Source: Microglena sp. YARC
Taxonomy: Eukaryota > Chlorophyta > Chlorophyceae > Chlamydomonadales > Chlamydomonadaceae
Direction: 5' to 3'
Length of the DNA: 64,000 nucleotides
Assembly: GCA_022414725.1 (NCBI GenBank)
Contig: CM039463.1
Span: 35,141,553 to 35,205,552, forward strand
Shown here: in pieces, positions 30,481 to 41,100 of the stretch
Layout: each line of letters starts with the position of its first letter
Numbering within the stretch: position 1 is the first letter of the stretch
Program-made: the position numbers and the translations under genes
The notes under the pieces: model-generated
Database searches by the model: none
Told to the model about the DNA's origin: nothing
What the model saw: only the letters and a program-made list of their open reading frames with translations

Positions 30481-30770
30481 TGGTTAGGGATGGGGCAGGG
30501 TGGTGTTGGTAGTCGTGGGTGGGTGGGTGGGCGGTGGTGGTGCCTGTGGGTTTAGCAGATGGTGGGAGAGGGATGGGGCAGGGTGGTGGCGGTGGTGGTA
30601 GTGGGTGGGTGGGTGGTGGTGGTGCCTGTGGGTTTATTAGATAGTGGTCGAGGGATGGGGCAGGGTGTTTGCGGTGGTGGTAGTGGGTGGGTGAGCATAT
30701 TTGGTGTGTGAGGGATGTGGGCAGGGTGGTTTTGGTGGGGTGGGTGGTTGTGATTTTGACAAGTGGAAGC
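30480..30770. repeat. G/T-rich tandem repeat, about 85 bp, three copies
   Basis: GAGGGATGGGGCAGGGTG..(GGTGGT)n..GTGGGTGGGTGGGTGG..GTGCCTGTGGGTTTA recurs with starts near 30485, 30570 and 30653. A partial copy follows at about 30710. Confidence 0.8.
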
Positions 30771-30827
30771 ATAACACATTTGTTTGTTGTTGAGCCAGCC
30801 CCACAGTCTTCCAATCTTGCAAGCCCA

Positions 30828-31088
30828 GGTACGCATGCCTGTGCTAAGAGTAAGGTACGCATGCCTGTGCTAAGAGTAAGGTACGCATGCCTGTGCTAAG
30901 AGTAAGGTACGCATGCCTGTGCTAAGAGTAAGGTACGCATGCCTGTGCTAAGAGTAAGGTACGCATGCCTGTGCTAAGAGTAAGGTACGCATGCCTGTGC
31001 TAAGAGTAAGGTACGCATGCCTGTGCTAAGAGTTAGGTACGCATGCCTGTGCTAAGAGTAAGGTACGCATGCCTGTGCTAAGAGCTAG
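30828..31088. repeat. Satellite, 26-bp unit, 10 nearly identical copies
   Basis: The unit is GTACGCATGCCTGTGCTAAG plus AGTAAG. Starts run every 26 bp from 30829 to 31063, with one substitution (GAGTTAG). Its start fits directly onto the sequence CCAATCTTGCAAGCCCAG at 30810, a copy of the 183-bp satellite core. Confidence 0.97.
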
Positions 31089-32402
31089 AGGAGTGAGGTG
31101 GGATTGACAAGTGGAAGTGCATGTGTCCTTTGACACCGTTGACTGAGAATGGGCATGAGCGCATGACTTGATGGATTGACTTACCGACATGAACGGCGGC
31201 GGGCGGAGAAAACATGGGTAGTGTATGTATGCTACAGTCCAGTTGCAGGCCAAATAGTTGAACTTGAACTTGGTTACATGGCTCAAGCTAGCAATAGGAT
31301 GCTCGCCGTCTTCGGCCCGGGTAGGCCAAATAGGCTAAAGGGACTTGCTCAACCGTGACATTTTAATGGCGGAGACGGTGAGCAGCCAAATTGCTGGCTG
31401 AAGCTAGGTGTAACCAAGTTCAAGTCCAACCGTGACAGAAAGGGTAGCTAGGATTAACCTACAACCAATGAGGGTTGTCCAAGGATGCTTCCAAAGCAAT
31501 GGTTTGGTTAGACGCAACTGTTCTCATTTATTTGAAATCTACGCTTTTAGCGCTTGTTGTTTTTAGCTGCAGCTGGCTGTAGCATTCAAATCTTCTTATA
31601 AAAAAACAAGCGGAAGTACATGTGTGTAGCTCATTTAACTGTGAATGGACAGGACTTGCAATGAACAGCCTTCAACATCAGTCTGCTATCATGACCGTAG
31701 TGGTGGTGGTGGGTGGTGGTGGAAGCGGAAGTGCATGTGAGTAGCACATTTGACTGTGAATGGACAGGACTTGCAATGAACTTGGAAACGTCGCCGTCTA
31801 AAGAATTGGTAAGACAGACTTCACAACATCACCGTCTGCATGCAGAGTATACATAAGTAGGAAAAACGGTGAGTGGAAGTTAGCCCCCACTTCAGTTCAA
31901 CAGGGGTCTAGTGGTTCAGGTTTTGATTCAAAGGGTTTAGGGTTAGTGGTGGTTTTAGGGTTAAGAAAGTAGGGGCTAACTATCCCACCAGTAAAAACTA
32001 CAAACACTGCATGTTGTGTGGGCGCTCATGAGTAGAAAGGTGACGTAATTGTCAAGAACAATCTTTTCAAATTGGATTTGATTGTTACACGGTTTTTCAG
32101 CCAACTCTGGGCTGCTCAGCGTCTTTCAATGCCAAGCCCCCACGGAACCGAGGGTGCCAACTAAACGGATACGACAGTTAAAAGACTTGTCCTGGTCAAT
32201 CCTTTCAAACAAAGAAACAAAAGGTAATAACTAACCAGGGAGGGCCTTGGGGCTCTTCCCTCACACTTTAAGCTACCAACAGGCTGGACTGCAAGTATAC
32301 AGTTTTTGTTTCGGTTGCATGGTCTATAACCTTGAAACTGCTCACGGTCGGAGCGGAGTAAACATATGGGTAGCATAAAAACTACTACAACATAGTACCG
32401 AT
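31089..32402. other. Intergenic region with dispersed repeats
   Basis: It contains a D1 core at about 31318-31360 and a GTAACCAAGTTCAAGTCCAA motif near 31411. A two-copy block (GCATGTGNGTAGC then GTGAATGGACAGGACTTGCA) lies at 31618-31665 and 31730-31777. GGGTTAGTGG/GTTAGGGTT strings lie near 31930-31970. No gene is recognised. Confidence 0.5.
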
Positions 32403-32598
32403 CAGGGTAATTCAAAGCGCGCGCTTTTGCGCTTTTGAGCGCTGACTTTTTGACCCCCTCTGCGCTTTAAGCGCAGTTTTTTGCAACCCCTTGTGGGCGC
32501 TGTAAGCAAATTTTGCGCTTTTTGCACTACAAAGCGCAGTTTTTTTTGTTTTCAAGTGCGCTAGAGCGCTGGCCAATTTGGCCATTTGAAGTACCCTG
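32403..32598. mobile_element. hAT-like MITE, copy 2 (196 bp) with perfect 8-bp TSD
   Basis: It starts CAGGGTAATTC and ends GAAGTACCCTG. It is flanked by GTACCGAT at 32395-32402 and again at 32599-32606. The interior is rich in GCGCTTTT/AAAGCGC pairs and can fold on itself. An 8-bp duplication and CAGGG ends fit the hAT superfamily. There is no transposase, so it is non-autonomous. Confidence 0.88.
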
Positions 32599-32813
32599 GT
32601 ACCGATTACATAATGTAATTAAAGAGCTGGGAACAGTTTCAAGACACGTCACGGTCAGGTATAAAAAACAATTGTATACCGGTATTGCTCCGGCCCTGCA
32701 GCTGCTAGCTTTTTTTTTTTTTTTTTTAAGTTGTGAAAGGACTTTCACCCCAGGAGGTGGGTCTCCCGACACAATGTATGCGGCAGTTGCAACCTGGGAT
32801 CTACATGTTTTTA

Positions 32814-32986
32814 TTTGGGTTGCGCTTTTCACGCAACTGCCTCCTTTTGGATTGTGCTTTGGATTCAACTGGAAACGGAAATCTGCCGCTGCGCCCAGAG
32901 GGGGGTTAAAAAATTGCGCCAAGCGCGCAGTCGGGCTCCAAACCTTGCGTGCAAGGGCGCAATAACGCGCATCAAGTAGTACCCTG
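32814..32986. mobile_element. hAT-like MITE, truncated copy related to copy 1
   Basis: The interior is closely similar to 16378-16510, and the right end is GTAGTACCCTG. The left inverted repeat is missing. A poly-T tract (32710-32727) and a GTGAAAGGACTTTCACCCCA stretch precede it. Confidence 0.7.
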
Positions 32987-33809
32987 GGCTGGTAGCAACA
33001 GCATTCAAACAATTCTTACAGGTTCAAAAATCGTTATATCCAATATCCTCCGACAGGACTGTAATCCTTGAACTACTTGAACTACTTGTAATACTTGAAC
33101 TACTTGAACTAGGTTACGTGGCACCAGCCTTTAACGCTTCTCGCCGTCTTCGGCAGTAACATAATCAATTCGTATCAAAATATATTGTATCCAATCTCTG
33201 CATACAATCATTGATAAACAAAGGCAACTTCTTACCACCTTCAACCTCTGGGTTGCACATAAAAAATGAAAAATAGTAAGATCTGCCACAGGTAAGACGT
33301 GAGATTGAAGGAACCCTCCCGTGTGCATGTAACGTACTTACGTAAATAATGGAGAATGGATGCTATGTTGGATTAATTTGGTTTCGCAGACCGCAACTGC
33401 GCCTGAGCTTGGACTACCGCGCGACAGGCCGACAGCACGGATGGAAGGTCTCCTACCTCTTCCAAGGCAGCATGTCTGCAATGGGTGGAACTGACCAGGG
33501 GTCGAAAGCAGACCCATCTGATTGGTGCTGGGTAACACTGAACCATGCAGCCAGAGCTCGATTTTTGAAGGCGGTGTGCTCAATAATTGTAATAGTGCTA
33601 GGCCAGAGCCATGCTCGACCGGGCTCGAAGCAAAACCTTTCCGCTCTTCTTTCCGCCTACATATTGTTCCCTCTTTTGGTCTGACCTGGTTTGTTTTTCA
33701 GATTTGTGGGGGTGCCTTCAAAACCCTCGTGCTTCCTGCTATAAAATTGGATGGTTGGCAGGTTGTGCTGCTGTCCTGTCTCGACAGTGATTTGCTGAGT
33801 TTATGTAAC

Positions 33810-33810
<1 letters not shown>
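32987..33810. other. Unassigned region with one exon-like stretch
   Basis: A short (CTTGAACTA)n repeat lies at 33065-33110. GGTTTCGCAG at 33379-33388 could be an acceptor, followed by an open stretch (RPQLRLSLDYRATGR...). I recognise no family and treat it as unsupported. Confidence 0.3.

Positions 33811-33811
<1 letters not shown>

Positions 33812-33895
<84 letters not shown>
33812..33895 (+). repeat. (CT)n microsatellite, about 84 bp
   Basis: An uninterrupted CT dinucleotide run, ending CTCTCGAGGC. Confidence 0.95.
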
Positions 33896-33896
<1 letters not shown>

Positions 33897-34830
33897 AGGC
33901 ATGCTTTAAGGCACCGGTCTCCTATAATAATAGTATGAGTTTCAAACTTCCAATTAGACTCGAATCAACTCGTATTACTGATCAGAACAGATAATAGAGC
34001 GTTTCTGAGCTAATATATGGCAGGTATAACATTATTACTTCTATCTCATCACCGCTGAGGGGAGTCGAGCCTCCTTCCCCCGTGTGACAAGCGGAAGAAC
34101 GTCAGTTGTACGACAGCGACATGCTCAATCTGAGAACTAATGTACTCAAAGGCATTACTTATTTACTTAATCAGTCATAAGTTTCTCGAGTCCGACTTTA
34201 GGGCGGTGTTGTTTCACTGCTAGGACATGAGCCCCTTGTAATCTTTCTTATAATTTTGGATAACTGTACAATTAAATTCTAATAACCGTCTTGTTTGTGG
34301 CGGTGTAGGTGATGGGGGGTAGCTTCTGTTTTCACTTTTCGAGTCTCCGTTTGACTCTTGACCTGTTTGACTGCTCTCCTGTGCCCTCTCTCCGTCCTTT
34401 AGCTTGATGGTTTCTTAACAGATAGGCTTTGAACTCTCTTTGCTTTTCCCCGCTGGTCTTGGTCTTTCGCTTTTCCTCACGCTTTTTATCGTGTAAGTAG
34501 TTCTGCTTAGGTTGTTAAGTGTCCTTTCTTAGCTGTGCTTTTCCTTGTGGCGTTTTGGCTGACGGCTTGGCCTTGTGTTTGCCTTTAGATAGGGAGTGTT
34601 AAGGCCGCCTTTTTAGAGCTCTTTGCCTCTCTCCTTGTTTGTTTGGTCATTTTTCCTGTGCCTTTTGTCCTTCACGTCTTCTTGTATAATCTCGCTTTTT
34701 AGGCCTCGGCAACTCTCAGTATTAAGTGTACAATATACACTTAATTCGCTAGTTTCTCTATGCCTTGGTAGTTCGCATTGCTTGTTGTCAAGCCTTTTAT
34801 TTGCTCTTTCGTACGCTTTTTTGGAGGTCA
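33896..34830. other. Unassigned T-rich region
   Basis: Pyrimidine-rich sequence without recognisable ORFs or repeats of high identity. Both strands were read; nothing could be assigned. Confidence 0.4.
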
Positions 34831-35420
34831 CCTCCCGGACCAGGTTCTGAGGGTTATGTTGCCCAAACCCTCACTGTTATAAAACTGTCCAGCTGCCTCG
34901 GCGCTGTTCAGTCTCGGCATTGATTTTTGCTTAGTATGTAACTATATCCTCTCGAAAATTCTTGGCAGTGATTTGCTGAGTTAATGTAACGAACCCTTTC
35001 TCTAAAAACTCATAATTTATAATATTTTTGCTGAGTATGTAACAATATCCTCTCTCTCTCTTATAATAGGTTACCTCAGGTTACCTGTTATAAAATTGGA
35101 TGGTCTGCAGGTTGTACTGTTGTCAGGTCTCGGCAGTGACTTGCTGAGTTTATGTAACGAATCCTCTCTCACCTCCTGGACCAGGTTCTGAGGGGTCTGT
35201 TGCCCAAACCCTCACTGTTATAAAATTGTGCAGCTGCCCCGGCGCTATTCAGTCTCGGCATTTTGTTTTGCTGAGTACCGTATGGAACTATAACCCTCTC
35301 TCTCCTGGACCAGGTTCTGGGGTGCACATTGCCTAAACCCTCACTGTTATAAAACTGTCCAGCTGCTCCGGCGCTGTACGGTCTCGGCATTGATTTTTGT
35401 TGGGTATGGAACAATTTCCT
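34831..35420. repeat. Degenerate repeat, three copies of CTGGACCAGGTTCTG block
   Basis: CCTCCCGGACCAGGTTCTGAGG..TTGCCCAAACCCTCACTGTTATAAAA with a GTCTCGGCATTG..TTTGCTGAGTATG tail occurs at about 34828, 35174 and 35308. Related TTGCTGAGTTTATGTAACGA strings occur at 33792, 34974 and 35144. Confidence 0.75.
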
Positions 35421-35724
35421 TCCCTCCTTCCTTGTCGAGCCCCGCTATTATGCTTCGATTTTTTATATATATATTTTGTACTGTTTTGATTTTGTTTACA
35501 TTTCCCTCGCAATTTATTTTACTGCCAAGACGACGAGCAGCCAAATTACTGGCTGGAGCCATGTTACTAAGTTCGAGAACATGCATGACTGAAGTTGAAT
35601 GTGTTCTGTACTCAGGAGTGTGGTGTAGTAGTGTTTATGCTATCTGTGTTTAATCCACCTGCAGACGGCGAGCAGCCTGAAGGCTGCCATCCCATGTTAT
35701 CTATTCAATTCATCAATGACTGCA
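35421..35724. other. Spacer with dispersed repeat (GAGCAGCCAAATTACTGGCT)
   Basis: GACGACGAGCAGCCAAATTA at about 35530 matches 31370-31400. The block GTGGTGTAGTAGTGTTTATG, then GCAGACGGCGAGCAGCCTGA (35619-35690), recurs at 41513-41580 and 47290-47355. Confidence 0.5.
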
Positions 35725-35732
35725 GGATGCAT

Positions 35733-35880
35733 TAGGGCACTACATTTTGTAAAATTGGTCAGCGCTTAAAGCGCACATACGTCAAATTGGTCAGCGCTTT
35801 GTAGTGCAAAAAGCGCAAAACACACAGTGGGGCTCAAAAAGCGTGTGCTTTGGCTGCCGCACGCACTTTGTAGTACCCTG
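35733..35880. mobile_element. hAT-like MITE, copy 3 (148 bp), 7/8-bp TSD
   Basis: It starts (T)AGGGCACTACATTTTG and ends TTTGTAGTACCCTG. It is flanked by GGATGCAT (35725-35732) and GCATGCAT (35881-35888), seven of eight matching. It is oriented opposite to copy 4. Confidence 0.82.
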
Positions 35881-36060
35881 GCATGCATGTATGTTACAGT
35901 GCAGGGGTAGGCCAAATAGGCTAAAGGGACTTGCCCAACCGTGATAGGAAGGGGATACAAAGAAAAAGCATTGATGAACTGAGCCCAAAGCATGCATGAC
36001 TGGAGATTACATGGCATTTCAGAGAGATCTTACAATAAACACTTTATGACGCAGTTCTCC
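35881..36060 (+). repeat. Dispersed repeat D1, plus-strand copy
   Basis: GGGGTAGGCCAAATAGGCTA with AAGGGACTTGCCCAACCGTG lies at 35903-35943, followed by TTGATGAACTGAGCCCAAAG. Confidence 0.7.
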
Positions 36061-37500
36061 CTTAATTGCGGACTCAGTCGTTGAGTGCACAGGGCCAGCT
36101 GCATCACGCACTCATACTATGGTCACCAGGGGGGGTCCTGGGCCATGGGCCGCCCCTGAGGCCAGCTGGTGTGGCTGAAAGCTGGCAAGATCACCATGGG
36201 GAGGTGGAGTCAAGTGCAAGCTTGGGGCTAGGCCCAGGGGCTGGCCCAAACTAAAAGCGTTGGGCTTGAGCTCAAGCTTTGGGGTTGGCCCAGGAGTTGG
36301 GTAGGAGCTACCATGCATGGCCATGGCAAGATACACCGTTCACACGTGATCCTTGGCCCTGGACCTGGACAAGTTTTTGGGTGGCACTTGGTAGGCCCCT
36401 AGTAAACCCTTTGGGGCCACTAGGCAGTCGCAATAGGTTGACAGGAACTAGACAACCTTAGGGGCCCTTTGGACCTTAGGGGGCACTAGCTAGTCCCGCC
36501 CATGTCTAAAGGTTGCTAGTCTTAGGCAGCTAAGGGCTCATAAGACTTGGAGTGCCGCCCAGAGACAGAGACAGAGGAATTGGTTGATACTTGGTAGGGG
36601 TATCACGCACTCATACACTGTTCACACGTGATCCTTGGCCCTGGACCTGGACAAGTTTTTGTTTGTCCCATCCGCTTAGTATGCTCAGTGTTTTTCATTT
36701 CAGCTATACGCAGCAGCTTCTAGACAGCTCCCCTGACTGGCAATTCAGCCAAAGCTGACGCAACCTAGTGTGTCCGGGAGCTGACAGAATCCACTGTCCA
36801 GAACTGTCGAAATCTTGGGGCTTAGCCCAGTGGCTGGCTCAGGGAGCTGCCTAGTAGCTGCTGCTCGTAGCTGAAAACAAAAAAATATGAGTAGGCTCCC
36901 TGGTGTCTGCGGGTATCACATGGAGGGACTTCGAATTTGAAGACGATGCAAAGTCCAGACTTGGCTAAAAACCATGTAACAATCCAATCCATCACCCTTG
37001 GCACAAACTTGCCAGTCTTTCTATTTTGTTTGCTGTTTGTTGCACATTCTAGGCTCATCTCCTTACCTGGGCCGCACCTAAGAACAGCTGGTATGGCTGG
37101 AAGCTGACATAATCACTATGGGGAGTTGAAGTCAAGCGCAAACTTTGTGCTTGAACCAGGCAATGGCTTAAGGGCTTGGCTACGATGCATAGCCCAGAAA
37201 TGATACAGGGCACTTCCTGGTCACCAGGGGGTGTCCTGGGCCTTGGGCCGCACCTGAAGCTAGCTGGTGTGGCTGAAAGCTGGCATGATCACCATGGGGA
37301 GGTCAAGTCAAGTGCAAGCCATGCATGGCCACAACAAGATACAGTTCACACTTCTTGGTCACCAAGGGGGGTCCGCCAAACTATCACAAAGAACATCCCT
37401 TCCTGGCTCAAGGGGCCGGCTAGCAGCTGCCATGAACAGCCCAAAACAGAAACGCTGAACTTATCCAGGGAGGGGAGAGGAGGAGGGGGCGGGGGTTGAT
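36061..37500. repeat. Diverged repeat region, CCAGCTGGTGTGGCTGAAAG units
   Basis: A 100-bp block (GGTCACCAGGGGG..TCCTGGGCC..GGGCCGC..CCTGA then AGCTGGTGTGGCTGAAAGCTGG then ATCACCATGGGGAGG) is present at 36120-36225 and 37207-37320, with a weaker copy at 37065-37145. Units of the 87-bp family lie at 36830-36860 and 37405-37440. No gene is seen. Confidence 0.65.
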
Positions 37501-37894
37501 CGGGAAGCATCATGACATCATCGCCTCCGGCCCCCCTCAGCTTGCCCCTCTGCCCACCCCAATGCCCCTCTGCCCACGCTGAAATTGACCCCTCCTCTTA
37601 GATAACAGGGGGGGGGGGGGGGAGGGGGGGGGAGGCAGGGCAGGGTGATGCGGCGGTTGACCGGGAATCATCATGCCATCATCTCCTCTGCCCCCCCTCT
37701 CACTCCGGGGGGCAAACTATGATGAGGTAGCATCTGCAGCAGCTCATGACTGTAGCAGGTGTGTCATAGTACTGCCCATTTAACTGAAGTACAATTAGAG
37801 CTAGACTATGAGGAAGGTCTTTGGATTGCAGCTCATGACTGTAGCAGGTGTGTCATAGTACTGCCCATATGACTGAAGTAAAATTAGAGCTTGA
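37501..37894 (-). other. PSMA7 3' flank / probable 3'UTR, duplicated
   Basis: CATCATG(A/C)CATCATC(G/T)CCTC is present at 37507 and 37667 with a poly-G strip between. AGCTCATGACTGTAGCAGGT with GTGTCATAGTACTGCCCAT occurs at 37740 and 37829. The upstream copy of GTAGCATCTGCAGCAGC (37727) duplicates the last codons of the exon. No clear polyadenylation signal is identified. Confidence 0.5.
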
Positions 37895-38131
37895 CTATGA
37901 GGAAGGTCCCTTCCTGGTAGCATCTGCAGCAGCCTTCTCGGCCTCAATCTCCTTCACAATCACATCCACCTCCTCGTCTGACAGCAGCCTCAGCCCAGTC
38001 TCCTTCTCCATAACGGCAATCTCTATGCTTTTGCTACCTGCCTCAACAGTCTCCATCAAGGCCTTCACCACCAACTTCACGGTTGCGGCACCAGAGGTCT
38101 CTGTGTAATGCTTCTCCAGGAATTCTCGGAC
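37895..38131 (-). CDS. PSMA7: PSMA7 exon 4 (C-terminal)
   Basis: The acceptor is TCTAG|GTCCGAG with first base at 38131. It reads [20 protein letters not shown] to RKGPSS and stop TAG at 37897-37895. 237 nt, phase 0. Confidence 0.95.
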   Translation of the reverse strand, partial: VREFLEKHYTETSGAATVKLVVKALMETVEAGSKSIEIAVMEKETGLRLLSDEEVDVIVKEIEAEKAAADATRKGPSS

Positions 38132-41100
38132 CTAGACAGGGGGTATATGTTGAATGTCAGAGGGTTGAACAGCGAGAAAGCAGTGTGACAATGTAACCAA
38201 ACATGAGCTGCCCCAGTAATGCTTCTCCAGGAAATCTTGAACTTAGGCAGGGTGTGCGTGTTGAAAGTCAGAGGTTTGAACAGTGAGCACAATGAGCAAG
38301 CAGCGAGAGTGCAACCTAACAAAGGTCTAAGTGTATTGCTTTTCCATGAATTTGCGGACCTAGGCAGGGTGTGCGTGTTGCAAGTCAGAGGGTTTAACAG
38401 TGAGCACAGTGAGCGAGCAGTACGAGTGCAACCTAACACGAGGTCTCAGTGTAATGCTTCTCCAGGAATTCTCGGACCTAGACAGGGGGTGTATGTATAA
38501 CATCAGAGGGTTGAACAGTGAGCACAGTGAGCAAACAGTGTAAGTGCAACCTAGCATTGTTACAGGGTCAACCTGAGGTTCTCTCATTTATACATGTTGA
38601 ATGTCAAAGGGTTGAACATTGAGCACAGTGAGCAAGCAGTGCGAGTGCAACCTAACACGAGGTCTCCGTGTAATGCTTCTTCTGGCATTTTTGGAGCAAA
38701 GCATGGTGTGTATGTTGAATGTTAGAGGGTTGAACAATGGGAAAGCAATGCGAGAATGTGACCGAACATGAGCTGCCAGTGTAATGCTTCTCCAGATAGT
38801 CTCAGACGCAATTATAGGGTGTATGATGAAAGTCGGAGGATTAAACAGTGAATACAGTGAGCAAATAGTGTGAGTGCAACCTAACACGAGGTCTCAGTGT
38901 AATGCTTCTCCAGGGATTCTCGGACCTACACAGGGGGTGTAAGTTGAACGTCAGAGGGTTGAACAGTGAGCACAGTGGGCACAGTGAGCAAGCAGTGTTA
39001 GTGCAGCCTGGCATTGTGACAAACTGAAGCTGAGGTTCTCTCATGTATACATGTTGAATGCCAAAGGGCTGAACAGTGAGCACAGTGAGCAAGCAGTGCG
39101 AGTGCAGCCTTACACGAGGTCTCCGTGTAATGCTTCACCAGGCATGCTCTGACCAAAGCATGGGATGACATAACAGAGATTATCGGGTACCGTCACAGAC
39201 TGAAGGATCATGGGACAACATTTCAGATTGAGAGATTCTGGAGTAACATCCTGTCACCTCTGCAGCACCCTCTTCTAAAAGTAATGATAACGCCTGGTAG
39301 GGCGTGGTATTAAGAGAGCCCAGTCGTCAGCAGTAGGGAACGAGCTGCTACTTTACCTGGGAAAAGCTATCATGGCGGTTGACAGCGACCGCGGACACTA
39401 AAGCGCCCCCCAAGAGATTCTGGAGTAACATCAGGGATACCATCAGAGATATTACACCCCTGTTCAGTGTAGTCAGGACTGGGGCCAACAGTTGCAGTTG
39501 GGGATCCACAACTAATCACAGCAGGGTACTACCAAGCGCGCCCGGCAGCGCGATTTCGCGCACACTTTTTGAACCCCACTACGGGTTTTGCGCAGTTTTT
39601 TCAACCCCATGTGGGCGCATCGCGCAGTTTTTTGCGCTTTTTGCACTGCAAAGCGCTGACCAATTTGACGTTTGTGCACTTTAAGCGCCGACCAATTTGA
39701 CAAAATGTAGTACCCTGGATCATACAACACCAAATGGAAATATTCACCAAATGGAGTTTTCACCCCTGATATTTACCCCCGAGGATATTCGCGCCTGAGG
39801 ATATTCGCCCCTAAAGATATTGACCCCTGAGGATATTTACCCATGAAGAAATTAACCCCCGAGGAAAATCAGCCACGAGGATTTTCACCCCTGGAAATAT
39901 TTACCCCTGAGGATATCTAACCTCCTTCCCTGATCATGCCACATCATTTGATCATGCTTTACATCCACCAGCATTCAGAAAAATTAAATAGCGCAATCAA
40001 ATAAAACAATGGGGCTTTATATGGTATGATCATTCCATGCACGGTTGGTTCACACTTGGCGGCATGGCGCACCATGATCACGCTGGAGGTTAAGCACTTA
40101 CCTACACAGGCACCCACCAACCAACCCCAGCACCAGCCACATATATAGGGTTCCTGTCACCTCTGCAGCACCCTCTTCAAAAAGTAGTGATAACGCCTGG
40201 TGGGGCGTGGTATTAAGAGAGCCCAGTCGGTAGCAGTAGGGAACGAGCTACTACTTTACCTGGGCAAAGCTATCATGGCGGTTGACAGCGACCGCGAACA
40301 CTTAAGCGCCCCTCCAACCCCACACCTATCATACTAGAGGTGAAGCAACAATACATGGCATTCTGTGGTTGATCATAGCTTGCCTTTAAATACATGTGTG
40401 GTATGCTCATAGCTTGCCATCAAAGATAATTGTGTGGTACAATCATGTCATTACATGAAGGGTAACTGTGTGGTATGCTCATACCATGTCATGAAATATA
40501 ATTGCGTGGTATGCTAATAGCGTGCCATGAAATAAACTTGTGTGATATAATTGAACCATAGCATGACATGAAGGATGACTGCGCAGTATGCTCAGCAGTA
40601 TGCTTTGAGAGATAATTGCGTGGTATGCTCATAGCGTGCCATGCAATATGCTTATCAGCTTATGTGATAAAATTGTATCATAGCATGTCATGAAGGATGA
40701 CTGCACAGTATGCTCATAACATGCTATGAGAGATAATTGCATGGTCTGAAAGATAAGTGTGTGGTACAATCACAGCATCACATGAAATATATGTCACGAA
40801 TAATCACAGCCATGGTTTTTGTTTCAAGGAAAGGAACCAGTGTCTTTCCGTACCACCATGGTCATCCTTGTAGCTTTTGTGGTGCTTCTAGTACCCTTTG
40901 GATCTAAAAATTACCCCAGAAGACTCTCGCATAGCACCCCCAAAACAAAAAAGTACACGACTTAGTAATTGTGCTATAAATAGCTCCTTCAAGACAACCC
41001 TGATCATAGCATCTCGCAGAGGATAAATGATTGTAATTGCAAGCTTGTTGTGTAATTGCATTGGCCCAACAAATAATTGCAAGCTTGTTGTGTAATTGCA

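Noticed and set aside
32513..33012. 150- and 161-codon ORFs
   Set aside because: They run across two MITE copies and a poly-T tract; no domain.
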